Notes: generated from the letters alone by a model not told the origin. A stretch of 64,000 bases of DNA from Chitinophagaceae bacterium (GCA_016708765.1 JADJFD010000002.1:806001-870000), one strand, 5' to 3'; numbered from the stretch's first letter, positions 1 to 8,125 are shown. Numbers and translations: made by a program.

Positions 1-185
1 TGACTGTGACAATGGATACACATTGCAACATTCGTTGCGAGGTATTTACCATGATCTAATACTTTTTGAATAGAATCAGCTGTTCCATCTTTGGCTTGTT
101 TGTCTGAATTGTTGTTACATGAAACAAAATTAGCGGCAGCAATAATGAGAGTTACTATTGCCGACAAAGCAATAAACTTTTTCAT
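1..185 (-). CDS. Cytochrome c-like lipoprotein, N-terminal part (runs off the window)
   Basis: Reading the minus strand from the ATG at 183-185 gives about 61 codons that stay open to the window edge. The product begins MKKFIALSAIVTL, has a hydrophobic signal, and has a lipobox-like FVSC followed by N/S/D/K-rich residues, so it is probably a lipoprotein. The last visible residues contain CIHCH, a CxxCH heme c attachment motif, after a 'GKYLA' stretch typical of small class I cytochromes c and cytochrome c subunits of dehydrogenases. The rest of the gene, including any axial Met, is outside the window. Heme is attached in the periplasm in this family; the redox partner cannot be inferred. Confidence 0.75.
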   Translation of the reverse strand, partial: MKKFIALSAIVTLIIAAANFVSCNNNSDKQAKDGTADSIQKVLDHGKYLATNVAMCIHCHS

Positions 186-229
186 AATTGTAGTTGTTGG
201 TTTTTGGTTGCACAATTGGGTTGCAACAG

Positions 230-261
230 AAAAGGTAGAATATTTTCAGAAAATCAGCAAA
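230..261 (-). promoter_or_regulatory. Bacteroidota-type promoter for the cytochrome c gene
   Basis: On the minus strand TTTG (258-261) is followed after 20 bp by TACCTTTT (230-237), one base off the Bacteroidota -7 consensus TAnnTTTG. It lies 44 bp upstream of the cytochrome start codon. Confidence 0.5.
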
Positions 262-268
262 GGATTTC

Positions 269-1348
269 TTAACGAATAAGACCTGTAGATTCTAGTTCTT
301 TATTAAGTATCACTAAGTCAGCATTATAGCCGGGAGCAATGCGTCCTAAAATATTACTTGATTTTATTACCTGAGCAGGATACAAACTACACATCCGCAA
401 GGCTTCTCCTAAATCGATGCCAACATGGTTGACAAGGTTTTGCAAAGCCTTGGTCATTGTTAGTGCTGAGCCACTTAGAATATTAGCTGCTTCATATTTA
501 TCATCAGCTAATTGATGTGGATATTGACCTTCTTCAAACAATCTTTCACCCATTGCTTTTTTTGCAATTCGTATGGCTGCATAATCTACATGATAGCCAT
601 CGGGAATAATACTTGCCATCACTTTAGCATCGTTCATAGCAGCACCAACTAAACCGGGTTGTCTATGTTGCAACGGACTCATTGCATTATATAAATGTGT
701 TACAGCTGTAATACCATTTGCAAAGCCAACTTTTGATTGTTCATAGGTCGCATTACTATGACCGGCAGAAATAATAATATCATCCAGCAAAATTCTATCA
801 ATAATTTCTTTATCACATTGCTCCGTTGCCAATGTTATTATTCGTATTACACCTTTTCCATAATTCAATAGCTCATCTACTTCTTTTAATGATGGTGCAT
901 GAATTAGTGATTCTATATGAGCTCCTCTCTTTACTGGATTGATCCACGGACCTTCAATATGTAATCCTAATATTCCTTCGCCACCTTTCTGCCAGTAATC
1001 TCTTACTGCATCTATACAATTATAAAAAACTTGCGCAGTATTTGTTGCAACGGTTGGCATACAATAAGCAGCTCCGCCTTTTTCACAATATTCTTTCAAC
1101 TTAACTAATGAATCTGCTTCGGGATAAACAGCCAGCAACTTTCCATCTGCGCCATAAATCTGCAAATCAATAAAGGCTGGCGCAATAATGCATTCATCAA
1201 ATTGCTCGGTAGCGATGGAAGAGGGTAGCGATTGTACAGGTACAAGTTCTTTAATCTTATTGTCCCCAATAATTACGGCATGATGGCTAAGCCAGTTGTC
1301 ACCGGTAAAAATGTGGTCGGCTATATATGCTTTTAAAGTAGTTGACAT
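269..1348 (-). CDS. nagA: N-acetylglucosamine-6-phosphate deacetylase, catalytic loop apparently missing
   Basis: Amidohydrolase-superfamily TIM-barrel enzyme that converts GlcNAc-6-P to GlcN-6-P plus acetate in cytosolic amino-sugar catabolism and cell-wall recycling. Visible family motifs: APAFIDLQIYG (56-66), HIEGPW with metal ligand Glu132, SAGHSNAT with His197, THLYNAM with His218, IPDGYHV and ILSGSALTM. Oddity: the segment that normally reads about LF-xITDAVTET-EEG is shortened to LFEEG at residues 270-274, so the TDA motif carrying the catalytic Asp is absent. The frame is kept, which implies a loss of roughly 27-30 bases near position 535. The length of 359 is slightly short for the family. 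Family assignment is firm; activity is doubtful unless the deletion is an assembly artefact. Confidence 0.9.
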   Translation of the reverse strand: MSTTLKAYIADHIFTGDNWLSHHAVIIGDNKIKELVPVQSLPSSIATEQFDECIIAPAFIDLQIYGADGKLLAVYPEADSLVKLKEYCEKGGAAYCMPTVATNTAQVFYNCIDAVRDYWQKGGEGILGLHIEGPWINPVKRGAHIESLIHAPSLKEVDELLNYGKGVIRIITLATEQCDKEIIDRILLDDIIISAGHSNATYEQSKVGFANGITAVTHLYNAMSPLQHRQPGLVGAAMNDAKVMASIIPDGYHVDYAAIRIAKKAMGERLFEEGQYPHQLADDKYEAANILSGSALTMTKALQNLVNHVGIDLGEALRMCSLYPAQVIKSSNILGRIAPGYNADLVILNKELESTGLIR

Positions 1349-1568
1349 TATTGCTAAAAAGAAAATGCAATATATATTATCCTTTTACAAAACGGTATAC
1401 AAGCCTTTTTGTACTATCATCACTAGCAAAAGGTTTTCTTTTGGTAAAATCGAATTGGCTAAAACTAACCTCGCATTTAGAACTGAAGGACCAAAAATGA
1501 GCAAATCGCTAAGTTGTTGATGCTGATTGTTTAAGCATTAGAAGAAATAATATTTAACTAGATACGAC

Positions 1569-1607
1569 AATTATTTATTGTTTATCAATAAATAATTATT
1601 ATTTTTG
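1569..1607 (+). promoter_or_regulatory. Promoter overlapped by a 12-bp palindrome (putative operator)
   Basis: TTG at 1578-1580 and TATTTTTG at 1600-1607 are separated by 19 bp and match the Bacteroidota promoter consensus. A perfect inverted repeat, AATTATTTATTG (1569-1580) and CAATAAATAATT (1586-1597), covers the -33 element and the spacer. The next two genes are a membrane protein and a small XRE regulator, so autoregulation at this palindrome is a reasonable inference. Confidence 0.55.
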
Positions 1608-1631
1608 AGTAATAATTAAAAATGAATTGAT

Positions 1632-2186
1632 ATGGAAATTAGAATTACTACCAGCCACATGCTTAAAGTTTTGCATGTAATTGCCTGGATCATATTTGTT
1701 GGGCTATGTATTGATGCCGGAGGTTTTCTTTCTAATGCCGTTTACGTATCGACGATAAATCCGGCATATGCAAAACATTTTTGGCTTAACAATGATTTCT
1801 CTGTTCTTTATGCATTCGACAAAGGACATTTTTTGGTGCAAACAATGCTAATCAGTATTGTGGCCATCATGAAAGCCATCATGTTTTACATGATCGTAAA
1901 GTTGCTGTACGATAAAAAACTAAACCTTGCACGGCCTTTTAATAAAGAAGTAAGGCATTTTATTTCCTTATTGTCTTACCTGTCTTTGGGTATAGGTTTG
2001 TTTGCATACGCTGGAGCAAATTATGCAGATTGGCTAATGAGGCAAGGAGTGACAATGCCCGACATAGAAAGTTTAAAATTAGGCGGTGCAGATGTGTGGC
2101 TGTTTATGGGAATTATACTTTTAGTGATTGCACAAATTTTTAAGAAAGGAATAGAAATACAAACTGAAAACGAATTAACTGTATAA
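1632..2186 (+). CDS. DUF2975-family integral membrane protein
   Basis: A 184-residue protein with about four predicted membrane segments (roughly 12-32, 65-90, 105-130, 150-170). The arrangement matches the DUF2975 family, whose function is unknown. The central part reads KGHFLVQTMLISIVAIMKAI and the C-terminal segment is followed by a basic KKGIEIQ tail. It is followed after 3 bp by a small XRE-type regulator, the usual partner of DUF2975 genes, so the two are probably one transcript. A strong promoter with a palindromic operator lies just upstream. I infer a regulator/membrane-protein pair; the signal sensed cannot be told from the sequence. Confidence 0.8.
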   Translation: MEIRITTSHMLKVLHVIAWIIFVGLCIDAGGFLSNAVYVSTINPAYAKHFWLNNDFSVLYAFDKGHFLVQTMLISIVAIMKAIMFYMIVKLLYDKKLNLARPFNKEVRHFISLLSYLSLGIGLFAYAGANYADWLMRQGVTMPDIESLKLGGADVWLFMGIILLVIAQIFKKGIEIQTENELTV

Positions 2187-2189
2187 CCT

Positions 2190-2408
2190 ATGCCAATAAT
2201 TGTAAACCTTGATGTAATGATGGCCAGGCGAAAAATGTCGCTGAATGAGCTTTCGGAAAAAGTGGAACTTACTTTATCTAATCTTTCAATATTAAAAACA
2301 GGTAAAGCAAAAGCTATACGCTTTAGCACACTAGAAGCCATTTGCAAAGTGCTGGATTGCCAACCGGGAGATATTCTTGAATACAGCGATGATGGAAAAA
2401 ATGAATAA
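2190..2408 (+). CDS. Small XRE/Cro-type HTH transcriptional regulator (YozG-like)
   Basis: A 72-residue protein that is almost entirely one helix-turn-helix domain: an N-terminal strand, MMARRKMSLNELSEKV, a turn, SNLSILKTGKAKAIRF, then the conserved end LEAICKVLDCQPGDILEY. This C-terminal pattern is diagnostic of HTH_26/XRE regulators related to YozG. It starts 3 bp after the DUF2975 gene. A likely target is the palindrome at 1569-1597 in front of the pair. There is no ligand-binding domain, so activity may be controlled through the membrane partner (inference). Confidence 0.85.
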   Translation: MPIIVNLDVMMARRKMSLNELSEKVELTLSNLSILKTGKAKAIRFSTLEAICKVLDCQPGDILEYSDDGKNE

Positions 2409-2491
2409 TTTTTGTAGTTTGTATTGGCGAAAGTTTTTAGGTCAAAAACAATAATTATAATTACTTGAAAATTAATCAACTAATATAAAAA

Positions 2492-2715
2492 GTGAAAGTT
2501 TTCATCACTTTTTTGACAACCCAATTCATATAAAACTAATTTTGGCAGCGATTGGTATCGGCTGCATACTGTTAACTTTTTATTTTTTGTATGGCAGTGA
2601 CGCTTACGATTTGAATGGAAATTATGCAGCATTAACTTTTTCGATTGTTTACACGGTTTGCTTGACAAGTTTCAGTTTCATCTATCCACTTCAATCTGAC
2701 AAGCACAGCCTATAA
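2492..2715 (+). pseudogene. Small membrane protein gene, frameshifted; likely cassette gene
   Basis: No intact frame runs through, but a GTG at 2492 reads MKVFITF, and adding one T to the six-T run near 2506 joins it to a long open stretch beginning FFDNPIHIKLILAAIG and ending FIYPLQSDKHSL. The joined product would be about 75 residues with two membrane helices. I do not recognise the family. The important point is the end: its TAA stop (2713-2715) lies inside the TAAC that opens the folded repeat at 2712-2902, exactly as in the gene at 17946-18563. That supports it being a genuine gene rather than chance reading frame. The one-base loss resembles the other homopolymer errors in this sequence. 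Confidence 0.4.
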
Positions 2716-2902
2716 CATTGGGTTTTATGCAAGTTGGGCTTGACCTTGTAACATCAGCTATTTGCAAATCCCAGCCTCAGTTCCGGCAGACGAATATCTA
2801 TCAGCTTTTGTACTTAACTTCATCAACATATTTTCAATCAGCAGCGGTTATCGGCAGACGGAATACTAATTCCCAACCTGCATAAAGCCCTGCCCGTTGT
2901 CA
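2712..2902 (+). repeat. Folded ~190-bp attC-like element, copy A
   Basis: The left end TAACATTGGGTTTTATGCA (2713 on) pairs with the right end TGCATAAAGCCCTGCCCGTT; the pairing continues inward as AGTTGGG with CCCAACC. Inside are two near-repeats of a 'TTCCGGCAGACGAAT / ATCGGCAGACGGAAT' motif. Copies B (17740-17935) and C (18560-20244, split by an insertion sequence) have the same length and structure with compensating base changes in the arms. The upstream gene's stop codon overlaps the left edge and the next gene begins just after the right edge. Confidence 0.7.
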
Positions 2903-2936
2903 TGCAATGATTTTATACAACAAAAATCATAGACTG

Positions 2937-3911
2937 ATGAAATACTTTTCATTTTTTTTACTCCTCTTTTTATTTACTTGCTACTATAGCTCGGCACAAA
3001 ACCTGAAAAGCTATAATAATGGTTCTTTAAAATTATACTACGAGGAATATGGAGAAGGGCCTGCCCTTTACATTTTATCCGGCGGACCAGGCGAAGCACC
3101 AGATCATCCATATCGCCAGATAGTTGATAGTCTTAAATCTTCTTACACTTGTGTTCTGCTACATCAAAGAGGCGCTGGAAAGTCAAGAAATATTCCAATC
3201 AATGCCTCAACAATAACCATCAAAAATTATACAGAAGATATTGAACTTGTACGAAGGCAACGTGGCGATAAGAAAATTACTTTATTAGGAGTGTCCTGGG
3301 GAGGATTGTTAGCAATGAATTTTGCTGCAACTCACCCGGCTTCTGTTTCTAATCTCATTCTTGTATGTTCGGCGCCTCCATCCTACTCGGTTTGGAATGT
3401 ACTTTATGATAATCAATATGCCAGACGTTCTAAAGCAGAGCTTGATTCGATGGATATGCTGCAAAAAGTATTCTCAACAAAAACTGAAAAGGAGTTAGAC
3501 TCTCTTAAGAGAACGGATCCAACAGCTAAAGAAGTTGTTGCCTACAAAGATTTTATTGCGTTACATATTAGAGCCATGTACTATGACAGAACTAAAATTT
3601 CGCAGAAGAATTTTGATGAGCTTTTTTACAGCTTTAATTTTCAGCCAATCCCTATTATTGACAAAGAAGTTATAGAAACCAAATGGGATATTACCAATGA
3701 ACTAAAAAAATTAAAAATACCTGCTCTAATTGTTTATGGAAGACAAGACGATCAGGGTGAATCAACCTTTTACTTACAAAAAGAAAGTTTACGGTTGAGT
3801 GAAACACATGTGATAGAAAAATGCGGACATGAGATTTTGGAAGAACAGCCAAATGAGTTTTTTAAGATTCTTATGGACTATCTTAAAAGAACAAGAAATT
3901 ACAAATTGTAA
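2937..3911 (+). CDS. Secreted alpha/beta hydrolase, proline iminopeptidase-like
   Basis: Exported serine hydrolase of the alpha/beta fold, S33 proline-iminopeptidase type. I chose the ATG at 2937 because it begins a clear signal peptide (MKYFSFFLLLFLFTCYYSSA); the upstream ATG at 2907 would place 10 polar residues before it. Motifs: SGGPGEAPDHPY (oxyanion-hole HGGPG variant), LLHQRGAGKS, nucleophile elbow GVSWGG, the acid in VYGRQDD and the catalytic His in KCGHEILEE. The family cleaves N-terminal Pro or hydrolyses small esters and amides; the substrate is not predictable here. It sits directly after folded element A, so it may have arrived as a cassette. Confidence 0.85.
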   Translation: MKYFSFFLLLFLFTCYYSSAQNLKSYNNGSLKLYYEEYGEGPALYILSGGPGEAPDHPYRQIVDSLKSSYTCVLLHQRGAGKSRNIPINASTITIKNYTEDIELVRRQRGDKKITLLGVSWGGLLAMNFAATHPASVSNLILVCSAPPSYSVWNVLYDNQYARRSKAELDSMDMLQKVFSTKTEKELDSLKRTDPTAKEVVAYKDFIALHIRAMYYDRTKISQKNFDELFYSFNFQPIPIIDKEVIETKWDITNELKKLKIPALIVYGRQDDQGESTFYLQKESLRLSETHVIEKCGHEILEEQPNEFFKILMDYLKRTRNYKL

Positions 3912-3972
3912 TATTGTCTAATGCCACACAAAAACTGAAGAGTAAGTATGGTGAAAAAAACAATTAGTAACT

Positions 3973-4002
3973 AAAAAAAAGACACAGAAAATTTTCTGTG
4001 TC
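3973..4002 (-). terminator. Intrinsic terminator
   Basis: A perfect 22-base palindrome (GACACAGAAAATTTTCTGTG plus TC, 3981-4002) is followed on the minus strand by eight T. It lies 38 bp past the stop of the minus-strand gene ending at 4041. It could also slow transcription from the hydrolase side. Confidence 0.8.
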
Positions 4003-4040
4003 TTCCAATCGATTATATACTATGCGAAATTTCAGATAGC

Positions 4041-4426
4041 TTATTGGCTATAAATTATGTTGTCTCCCTTTTTTATATAATAACCAGTATTCTTACCCAC
4101 AGTAATATCTCCGTTTTTCCAGGTATAGTTTCCTTTCTTTCCAGTTCTTGTAAGTACGGTGCCTTCTATACTATCTAAAAACACTTCTGCTTTTTTATTG
4201 TTTTTACTAAAAATGATACAAGTTTGTTTTTGAAAGCTAGTTTCGTCTTTTACGCTTAAAAGTTTTATTTCCTGCTCAAAAACCTTGATACAGTCTTTTT
4301 TAATAAAAGAATAAGTATACCCTGCGGAAGTAATACAACCGTGTTTGGTTTTGTCGTTGCCTACCATTTGTGCTAAACTGATAGTTGAAATAGCAAAAAA
4401 TAGAGTTGAGAAAAGGGTTTTTTCAT
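4041..4426 (-). pseudogene. Small secreted protein of unknown function, frameshifted in its signal peptide
   Basis: An intact frame covers 4041-4367 (108 residues, starting MVGNDKTKHGC). Upstream, an ATG at 4424-4426 would give a textbook signal peptide, MKKTLFSTLFFAISTISLAQ, running straight into MVGNDKTK if the six-A run (4418-4423 on the minus strand) had one more A. The real gene is therefore almost certainly 4041-4426 with a one-base error. The mature protein is about 108 residues. It contains HGCITSAGYTYS plus a second Cys in KKDCIKVFE and a third near QTCIIFS, followed by beta-rich sequence. I recognise the HGC..SAGY pattern as a conserved Bacteroidota secreted family but know no function. 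Confidence 0.65.
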
Positions 4427-4768
4427 GTTCGTCGGTAATTTTTTTGTTTAAGTAAATTTATTCGAACGAATGTACTTAGAAAATCAGAAATACAGGAACT
4501 CATTCAAGAAACATTATTCAACGCTGTTTGTATTATTCGCCACTAAATACCCTTACAAATTAAAACAGCTAACAAAACAATGCTTAACATATATATGCCA
4601 TATGTTATAAGTGCTTTTTAAAAATCCATTGAAAAGGGAAAAGACGTATTAACAAACAAGGCGATCCGGATAGAAAAGGTTTGTTTTACGAATATGCAGG
4701 AAGTTATTGCTCTGTAAGAATTCAAACAAACGGATAGAGAAATATGTATACTACTAGTAAACAAGCCC
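4427..4768. other. Intergenic region with no supported gene
   Basis: About 340 bp of AT-rich sequence. A short plus-strand open stretch near 4640-4738 reads DPDRKGLFYEYAGSYCSVRI before a stop. It has no start codon and may be a gene remnant or chance. I see no promoter, RNA gene or repeat I can defend. Confidence 0.4.
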
Positions 4769-5236
4769 TCATTTCTCTTTCTCTAACATAGCCACTACCA
4801 AATTTGTTTCAAACCCTTTTGTAATCAAGTAATCCATCGTTTTCTTTTTGCGAACAAGGTATTGATCTGCCTTGAGGGCCGCATATTTTTCTTTGGCAAG
4901 TTTGTTCAGCAGTTTCATATAATCTTCTTCGCTTATCTGCTTCATTGCTTTTTTAATACAGTATTCGCTTACCTGTTTTTGCTTTAGTGCATATTTAATT
5001 TTTACCCTACCCCAACTGTTGATGCGGAATTTTCCGCCGGTATAGGCAATGGCAAACCGTTCTTCGTTCAGGTAATTCTCTTCTATTAATGCAGCGATAA
5101 TCTCATCATGTTCTTTTTTCCAAACACCGAGCTTGTATAGTTTTTCCTTTACATCGTTGTGGCACCGTTCCTGGTAAGCACAATAATGTTTTAATTTTTG
5201 CAGGGCTTGTTCTTTGGTAAGATATTTTTTATACAT
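4769..5236 (-). CDS. recX: RecX-family regulatory protein
   Basis: All-helical RecX protein, which in the known family binds RecA filaments and modulates recombination in the cytosol. The start at 5236 (MYKKYLTKEQALQKLKHYCA) is preferred; the upstream ATG at 5269 would overlap the preceding gene by 25 bases and add residues not typical of the family. Signature stretches are CHNDVKEKLYKLGV, IAALIEENYLNEERFAIAY, GGKFRINSWGRVKI and the third tandem three-helix repeat to the end. The length (155) is normal. It follows the protease gene by 8 bp and is probably co-transcribed. recA is not in the window. Confidence 0.85.
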   Translation of the reverse strand: MYKKYLTKEQALQKLKHYCAYQERCHNDVKEKLYKLGVWKKEHDEIIAALIEENYLNEERFAIAYTGGKFRINSWGRVKIKYALKQKQVSEYCIKKAMKQISEEDYMKLLNKLAKEKYAALKADQYLVRKKKTMDYLITKGFETNLVVAMLEKEK

Positions 5237-5244
5237 CAATGTAT

Positions 5245-6351
5245 TTATTCTTCGAGCCGGTCCACACAACTGTATTCGCTTTTCAAAAAGTCATCGTAGT
5301 AATCTGCTTTTTGAAAAAGATTGCGAAAAGCAGCTGCGCCATTTTCTACCGTCATATCCAGATCATAAACAATACGGCTTAAAATAATATTTTGCTTCAC
5401 ACAACTAAGCACCAAGCCGTGGGTTCTAAAATTTTCTTGCAATAAAAACTCGTAAAGCGGTTTTATTTTTGTTGCATCAGCTGGTAGTTGACAGAGATAT
5501 GCATCGCCTGCCACAAAAAAGTTTTCGGCATTATAAGTAATCTTAATTTTTGCAGACCCTTCTTTTACACTCCACATATTTACACCTTCTCTGGCCAGCC
5601 GCACATCTTTACCCAATTCTTTTAAAATGGATTCAATTGTTTTAGCAGTACCTACTGGTTCTATTTCCTTTTCCGGTATTTCGGGAAGTTGTATTTCGGT
5701 GCCGCAACTAGGGCAGTACTTTTTAGAGTCAATATTTGCTGTTGTAACAAGATAATCGCAACTAAAGCACCGTGCAGTAGCCAGTCCTTTGTTGGGTAAA
5801 TAAAGTTTTAATGCTTCTCTTAAATAACTTACAGGCAATGCAAAACCAAGATTATCGCCGCCACGAATAATAAAAGAATTGACTCCGATTACTTCGCCGT
5901 TCATATTTACCAAAGGACCACCACTGTTGCCGGGATTAATGGCAGCATCTATCTGTATAAACTTTAAGCCATCTCGTATGCGATCTACTTTAGAAATAAC
6001 ACCTTGTGTGGCAGAATAATTTAATCCGTACGGATGACCAATAGCAAGAACGGCATCGCCATCTTTCATTTGCTCATATAGTCCTAACTGCACATCGGCT
6101 AATTCTATATCAGCCGGTGCTTGTAAAAACGCAAGATCATGTTTTCTATCCGTGTACCATACTCTTGATAATGCTTTGTCGAATGCCTTGCCCGCAATGG
6201 TTACTTCCGCATTATCTGCCACCACATGGGCATTGGTAACAATAAGGTCAAATTCTTTTAAATAAAACCCTGTACCGGTTCCAGTTTGGGTGGCTATTTG
6301 AATAATTGCTTTCTGGTATTTTTCTATGATGAGCTGTACATCCATTATCAC
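5245..6351 (-). CDS. Soluble HtrA-like serine protease with zinc ribbon and C-terminal YbjN-like domain
   Basis: Trypsin-fold S1C protease. The catalytic triad is visible: His in VTNAHVVADN, Asp in RKHDLAFL and Ser in NPGNSGGPLVN, spanning residues about 1-190. Unlike periplasmic DegP/HtrA there is no signal peptide and no PDZ domain. Instead, residues about 195-220 form a zinc ribbon (CFSC ... YCPSCGTE), and the last 140 residues look like a YbjN/type-III-chaperone-like alpha-beta fold (AKIKITYNAENFFVAGDAY). The combination suggests a cytosolic protease whose C-terminal domain binds proteins. It is followed by recX. A lower-confidence YbjN-like stretch also occurs in the gene at 6803-8125. 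The start could also be the Met two codons later. Confidence 0.8.
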   Translation of the reverse strand: MIMDVQLIIEKYQKAIIQIATQTGTGTGFYLKEFDLIVTNAHVVADNAEVTIAGKAFDKALSRVWYTDRKHDLAFLQAPADIELADVQLGLYEQMKDGDAVLAIGHPYGLNYSATQGVISKVDRIRDGLKFIQIDAAINPGNSGGPLVNMNGEVIGVNSFIIRGGDNLGFALPVSYLREALKLYLPNKGLATARCFSCDYLVTTANIDSKKYCPSCGTEIQLPEIPEKEIEPVGTAKTIESILKELGKDVRLAREGVNMWSVKEGSAKIKITYNAENFFVAGDAYLCQLPADATKIKPLYEFLLQENFRTHGLVLSCVKQNIILSRIVYDLDMTVENGAAAFRNLFQKADYYDDFLKSEYSCVDRLEE

Positions 6352-6384
6352 TGATTATTTTGATTTTGATGATTCGTCTGATTT
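6346..6384 (+). repeat. Flanking repeat of GxxExxY unit 1, left side
   Basis: ATCACTGATTATTTTGATTT (from 6347) and its continuation recur in inverted orientation on the other side of the gene (6768-6801). The last codons and the stop of the GxxExxY gene lie in this repeat. Confidence 0.5.
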
Positions 6385-6729
6385 CGTTGCTTTATTATTT
6401 ATAATTCGTTTTATTTCAAGACTTTTTGAACCAAAGTTTAATAATAGACCTATTTCCAGATTCCTTCCTTCAAGATAATTTAGTGCCTGGGCTAAATGTG
6501 CGTCTGTTAGCTCTGCCATAGCTTTTATTTCCAACACCACTTTGTTCTCAATTAAAAAATCTGCTCTTCTTTTTCCCACCAATGTTTCATCATAATAGAT
6601 TGGCATTTCTACTTCTTGCTGAAAGCTGATTGCTTCTTTTGAAAACTCAATGATAAGGCAGCGGTGATAAATTTGTTCGGGATAACCGCTTCTCATTTGC
6701 TGATGAACCTTCATTGCACAACCAATCAC
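6355..6729 (-). CDS. GxxExxY family protein, copy 1 (start uncertain)
   Basis: Small PD-(D/E)XK-fold family protein named for its GxxExxY motif, here GYPEQIY. Other hallmarks are the KRRADFLIENKVVLEIKA core (D, E-x-K nuclease-like residues) and LAQALNYLEG...IGLLLNFG. The biochemical function of the family is unknown. The frame upstream of the ATG at 6729 still reads like the family (FSELTAKVIGCAMKVH) but meets a stop, so the true start is probably about 15 codons upstream with a frameshift, or GTG at 6744. The C-terminal SDESSKSK tail is encoded by a flanking repeat. Two more copies lie at 13818-14201 and 60549-60926. Confidence 0.8.
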   Translation of the reverse strand: MIGCAMKVHQQMRSGYPEQIYHRCLIIEFSKEAISFQQEVEMPIYYDETLVGKRRADFLIENKVVLEIKAMAELTDAHLAQALNYLEGRNLEIGLLLNFGSKSLEIKRIINNKATKSDESSKSK

Positions 6730-6767
6730 CTTTGCAGTTAACTCCGAAAATTTATATTCCGTCTATA

Positions 6768-6801
6768 TCATTCAAATCTTTTTAATCAAAAAAATCAGTG
6801 G
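6768..6801 (-). repeat. Flanking repeat of GxxExxY unit 1, right side
   Basis: Read on the minus strand, ACCACTGATTTTTTTGATTA matches the plus-strand left flank at 6347 (CACTGATT-TTTTGATT), so the gene is bracketed by inverted copies of the same short repeat. Confidence 0.5.
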
Positions 6802-6802
6802 T

Positions 6803-8125
6803 TTATTTAGGCTCCATATTTAAGAACTCCATTTCATTGGTAAATGAATAATTAAAATTTACCAGGTTGTCGAAACGAAGATTCTCTGTTTTAAAACTCA
6901 TCAACGGAAATTTTTCTTTCCATTTTTGCTGAATGGCTTTTATTTGTCCCACTATATTCCTTTCATCGAATGAATTTCTTTCTGCATTATAATACTCGTT
7001 GTCAAAACCAAGTGCTGTAAAATAATGCGGATAGTTAATCATCATAAATAAATGATTTAATTCAGTAATTGCTTTGGGAAGACTATAAGTGTACTGGCAA
7101 AACATAATGCCATATTCAATTGTCTGCGAAGCAATAAGCGGATGATTATTATCTCTGTACCAAACCATATTCTGATTAGCACCATGAATGGCCTCTGCGA
7201 TTGTTTTATATGGCTGCGGCGATACTACTGAATAAGTGTAACGAGAGTGAAACAGATAACTATTTATTTCTTCTTTTGATAGTTGTTGAAATTTTTTAAA
7301 CTCCTCAATCATGTCCTTACTTTTTTCTATAACGGATCGTTCATCTTTTTTAAAATAAATACCACCAATCTTTTCAAGGTCATTCAGCAGTTTTCCTTCG
7401 GGAGTAATTAAATAATCGATGCGATAGATAAGCGATAACAGCATGTAAGAAATACCACCTGCAAATTTTTCTGCATCCAACGTATTAATATAATCCAGCG
7501 TTTCCTTAATCCATTTTTGCAGGTACTCGTATTTCACGGCCTTCTCCGCATCAGAAACAGATATTATATGTTCGCTGTCTGTTGTTTCCAGTGTAGCAAA
7601 ATCCTGCACCAACAAATCATCTTGCTTATCGGCTTTGGTGGCCAGTTCTTTTAATCCGTAATACAATTTGCTGGGGCTGGCGGCACTTGGATCGCTGTCG
7701 AATTTCATACAAAGTCTTTCGTTCTCCAATGCAAAGCGACCGTAAAAGAGATTGAAATTCATTTCGAGCAAACGCCGCATAACCGGAACTGATGGCTGTG
7801 CCATGCGGACTAGTGTAACTTCTGCATTAATTCTTTCGGCATTAAAAGTGCCCCTTACAACTTTGGATCCTTGGTAAAAGTGAAATCTTCCTTCGGCTCC
7901 ATTCCTTTCGTACACTACATTGGCGGCTTCATCATCCCGTATATAATCGAAAAAGGCATCGAGGCTTTCCGTGTATTTCTTTTCCTTGTACAGCGTTTCT
8001 GCGTCGGTCCAGCGGTTTACTTTTGCCAACGACTTATTGTTGTCCGAATAGCGACCAAAAGGAATTGCGGGGCTTTGTTCCGGTTCGGCTTTCTTCTTTC
8101 CCCATCCAAATAATTTATCCAGCAT
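6803..8125 (-). CDS. Uncharacterised cytosolic protein with a possible YbjN-like domain
   Basis: I do not recognise a named family. The start at 8125 (MLDKLFGWGKKKAEPEQSPA) is preferred because this lysine-rich opening is typical of cytosolic Bacteroidota proteins; a longer version from 8203 is possible. The 440-residue product has no signal peptide or membrane segment. Residues about 55-160 (YTESLDAFFDYIRDDEAANV, then GRFHFYQGSKVVRGTF and LLEMNFNLFYGRFALENERL) resemble a YbjN/CesT-like chaperone fold. The C-terminal half is helix-rich with many aromatic residues. It lies behind the HtrA-like protease and GxxExxY genes on the same strand. Function unknown. Confidence 0.7.
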   Translation of the reverse strand: MLDKLFGWGKKKAEPEQSPAIPFGRYSDNNKSLAKVNRWTDAETLYKEKKYTESLDAFFDYIRDDEAANVVYERNGAEGRFHFYQGSKVVRGTFNAERINAEVTLVRMAQPSVPVMRRLLEMNFNLFYGRFALENERLCMKFDSDPSAASPSKLYYGLKELATKADKQDDLLVQDFATLETTDSEHIISVSDAEKAVKYEYLQKWIKETLDYINTLDAEKFAGGISYMLLSLIYRIDYLITPEGKLLNDLEKIGGIYFKKDERSVIEKSKDMIEEFKKFQQLSKEEINSYLFHSRYTYSVVSPQPYKTIAEAIHGANQNMVWYRDNNHPLIASQTIEYGIMFCQYTYSLPKAITELNHLFMMINYPHYFTALGFDNEYYNAERNSFDERNIVGQIKAIQQKWKEKFPLMSFKTENLRFDNLVNFNYSFTNEMEFLNMEPK

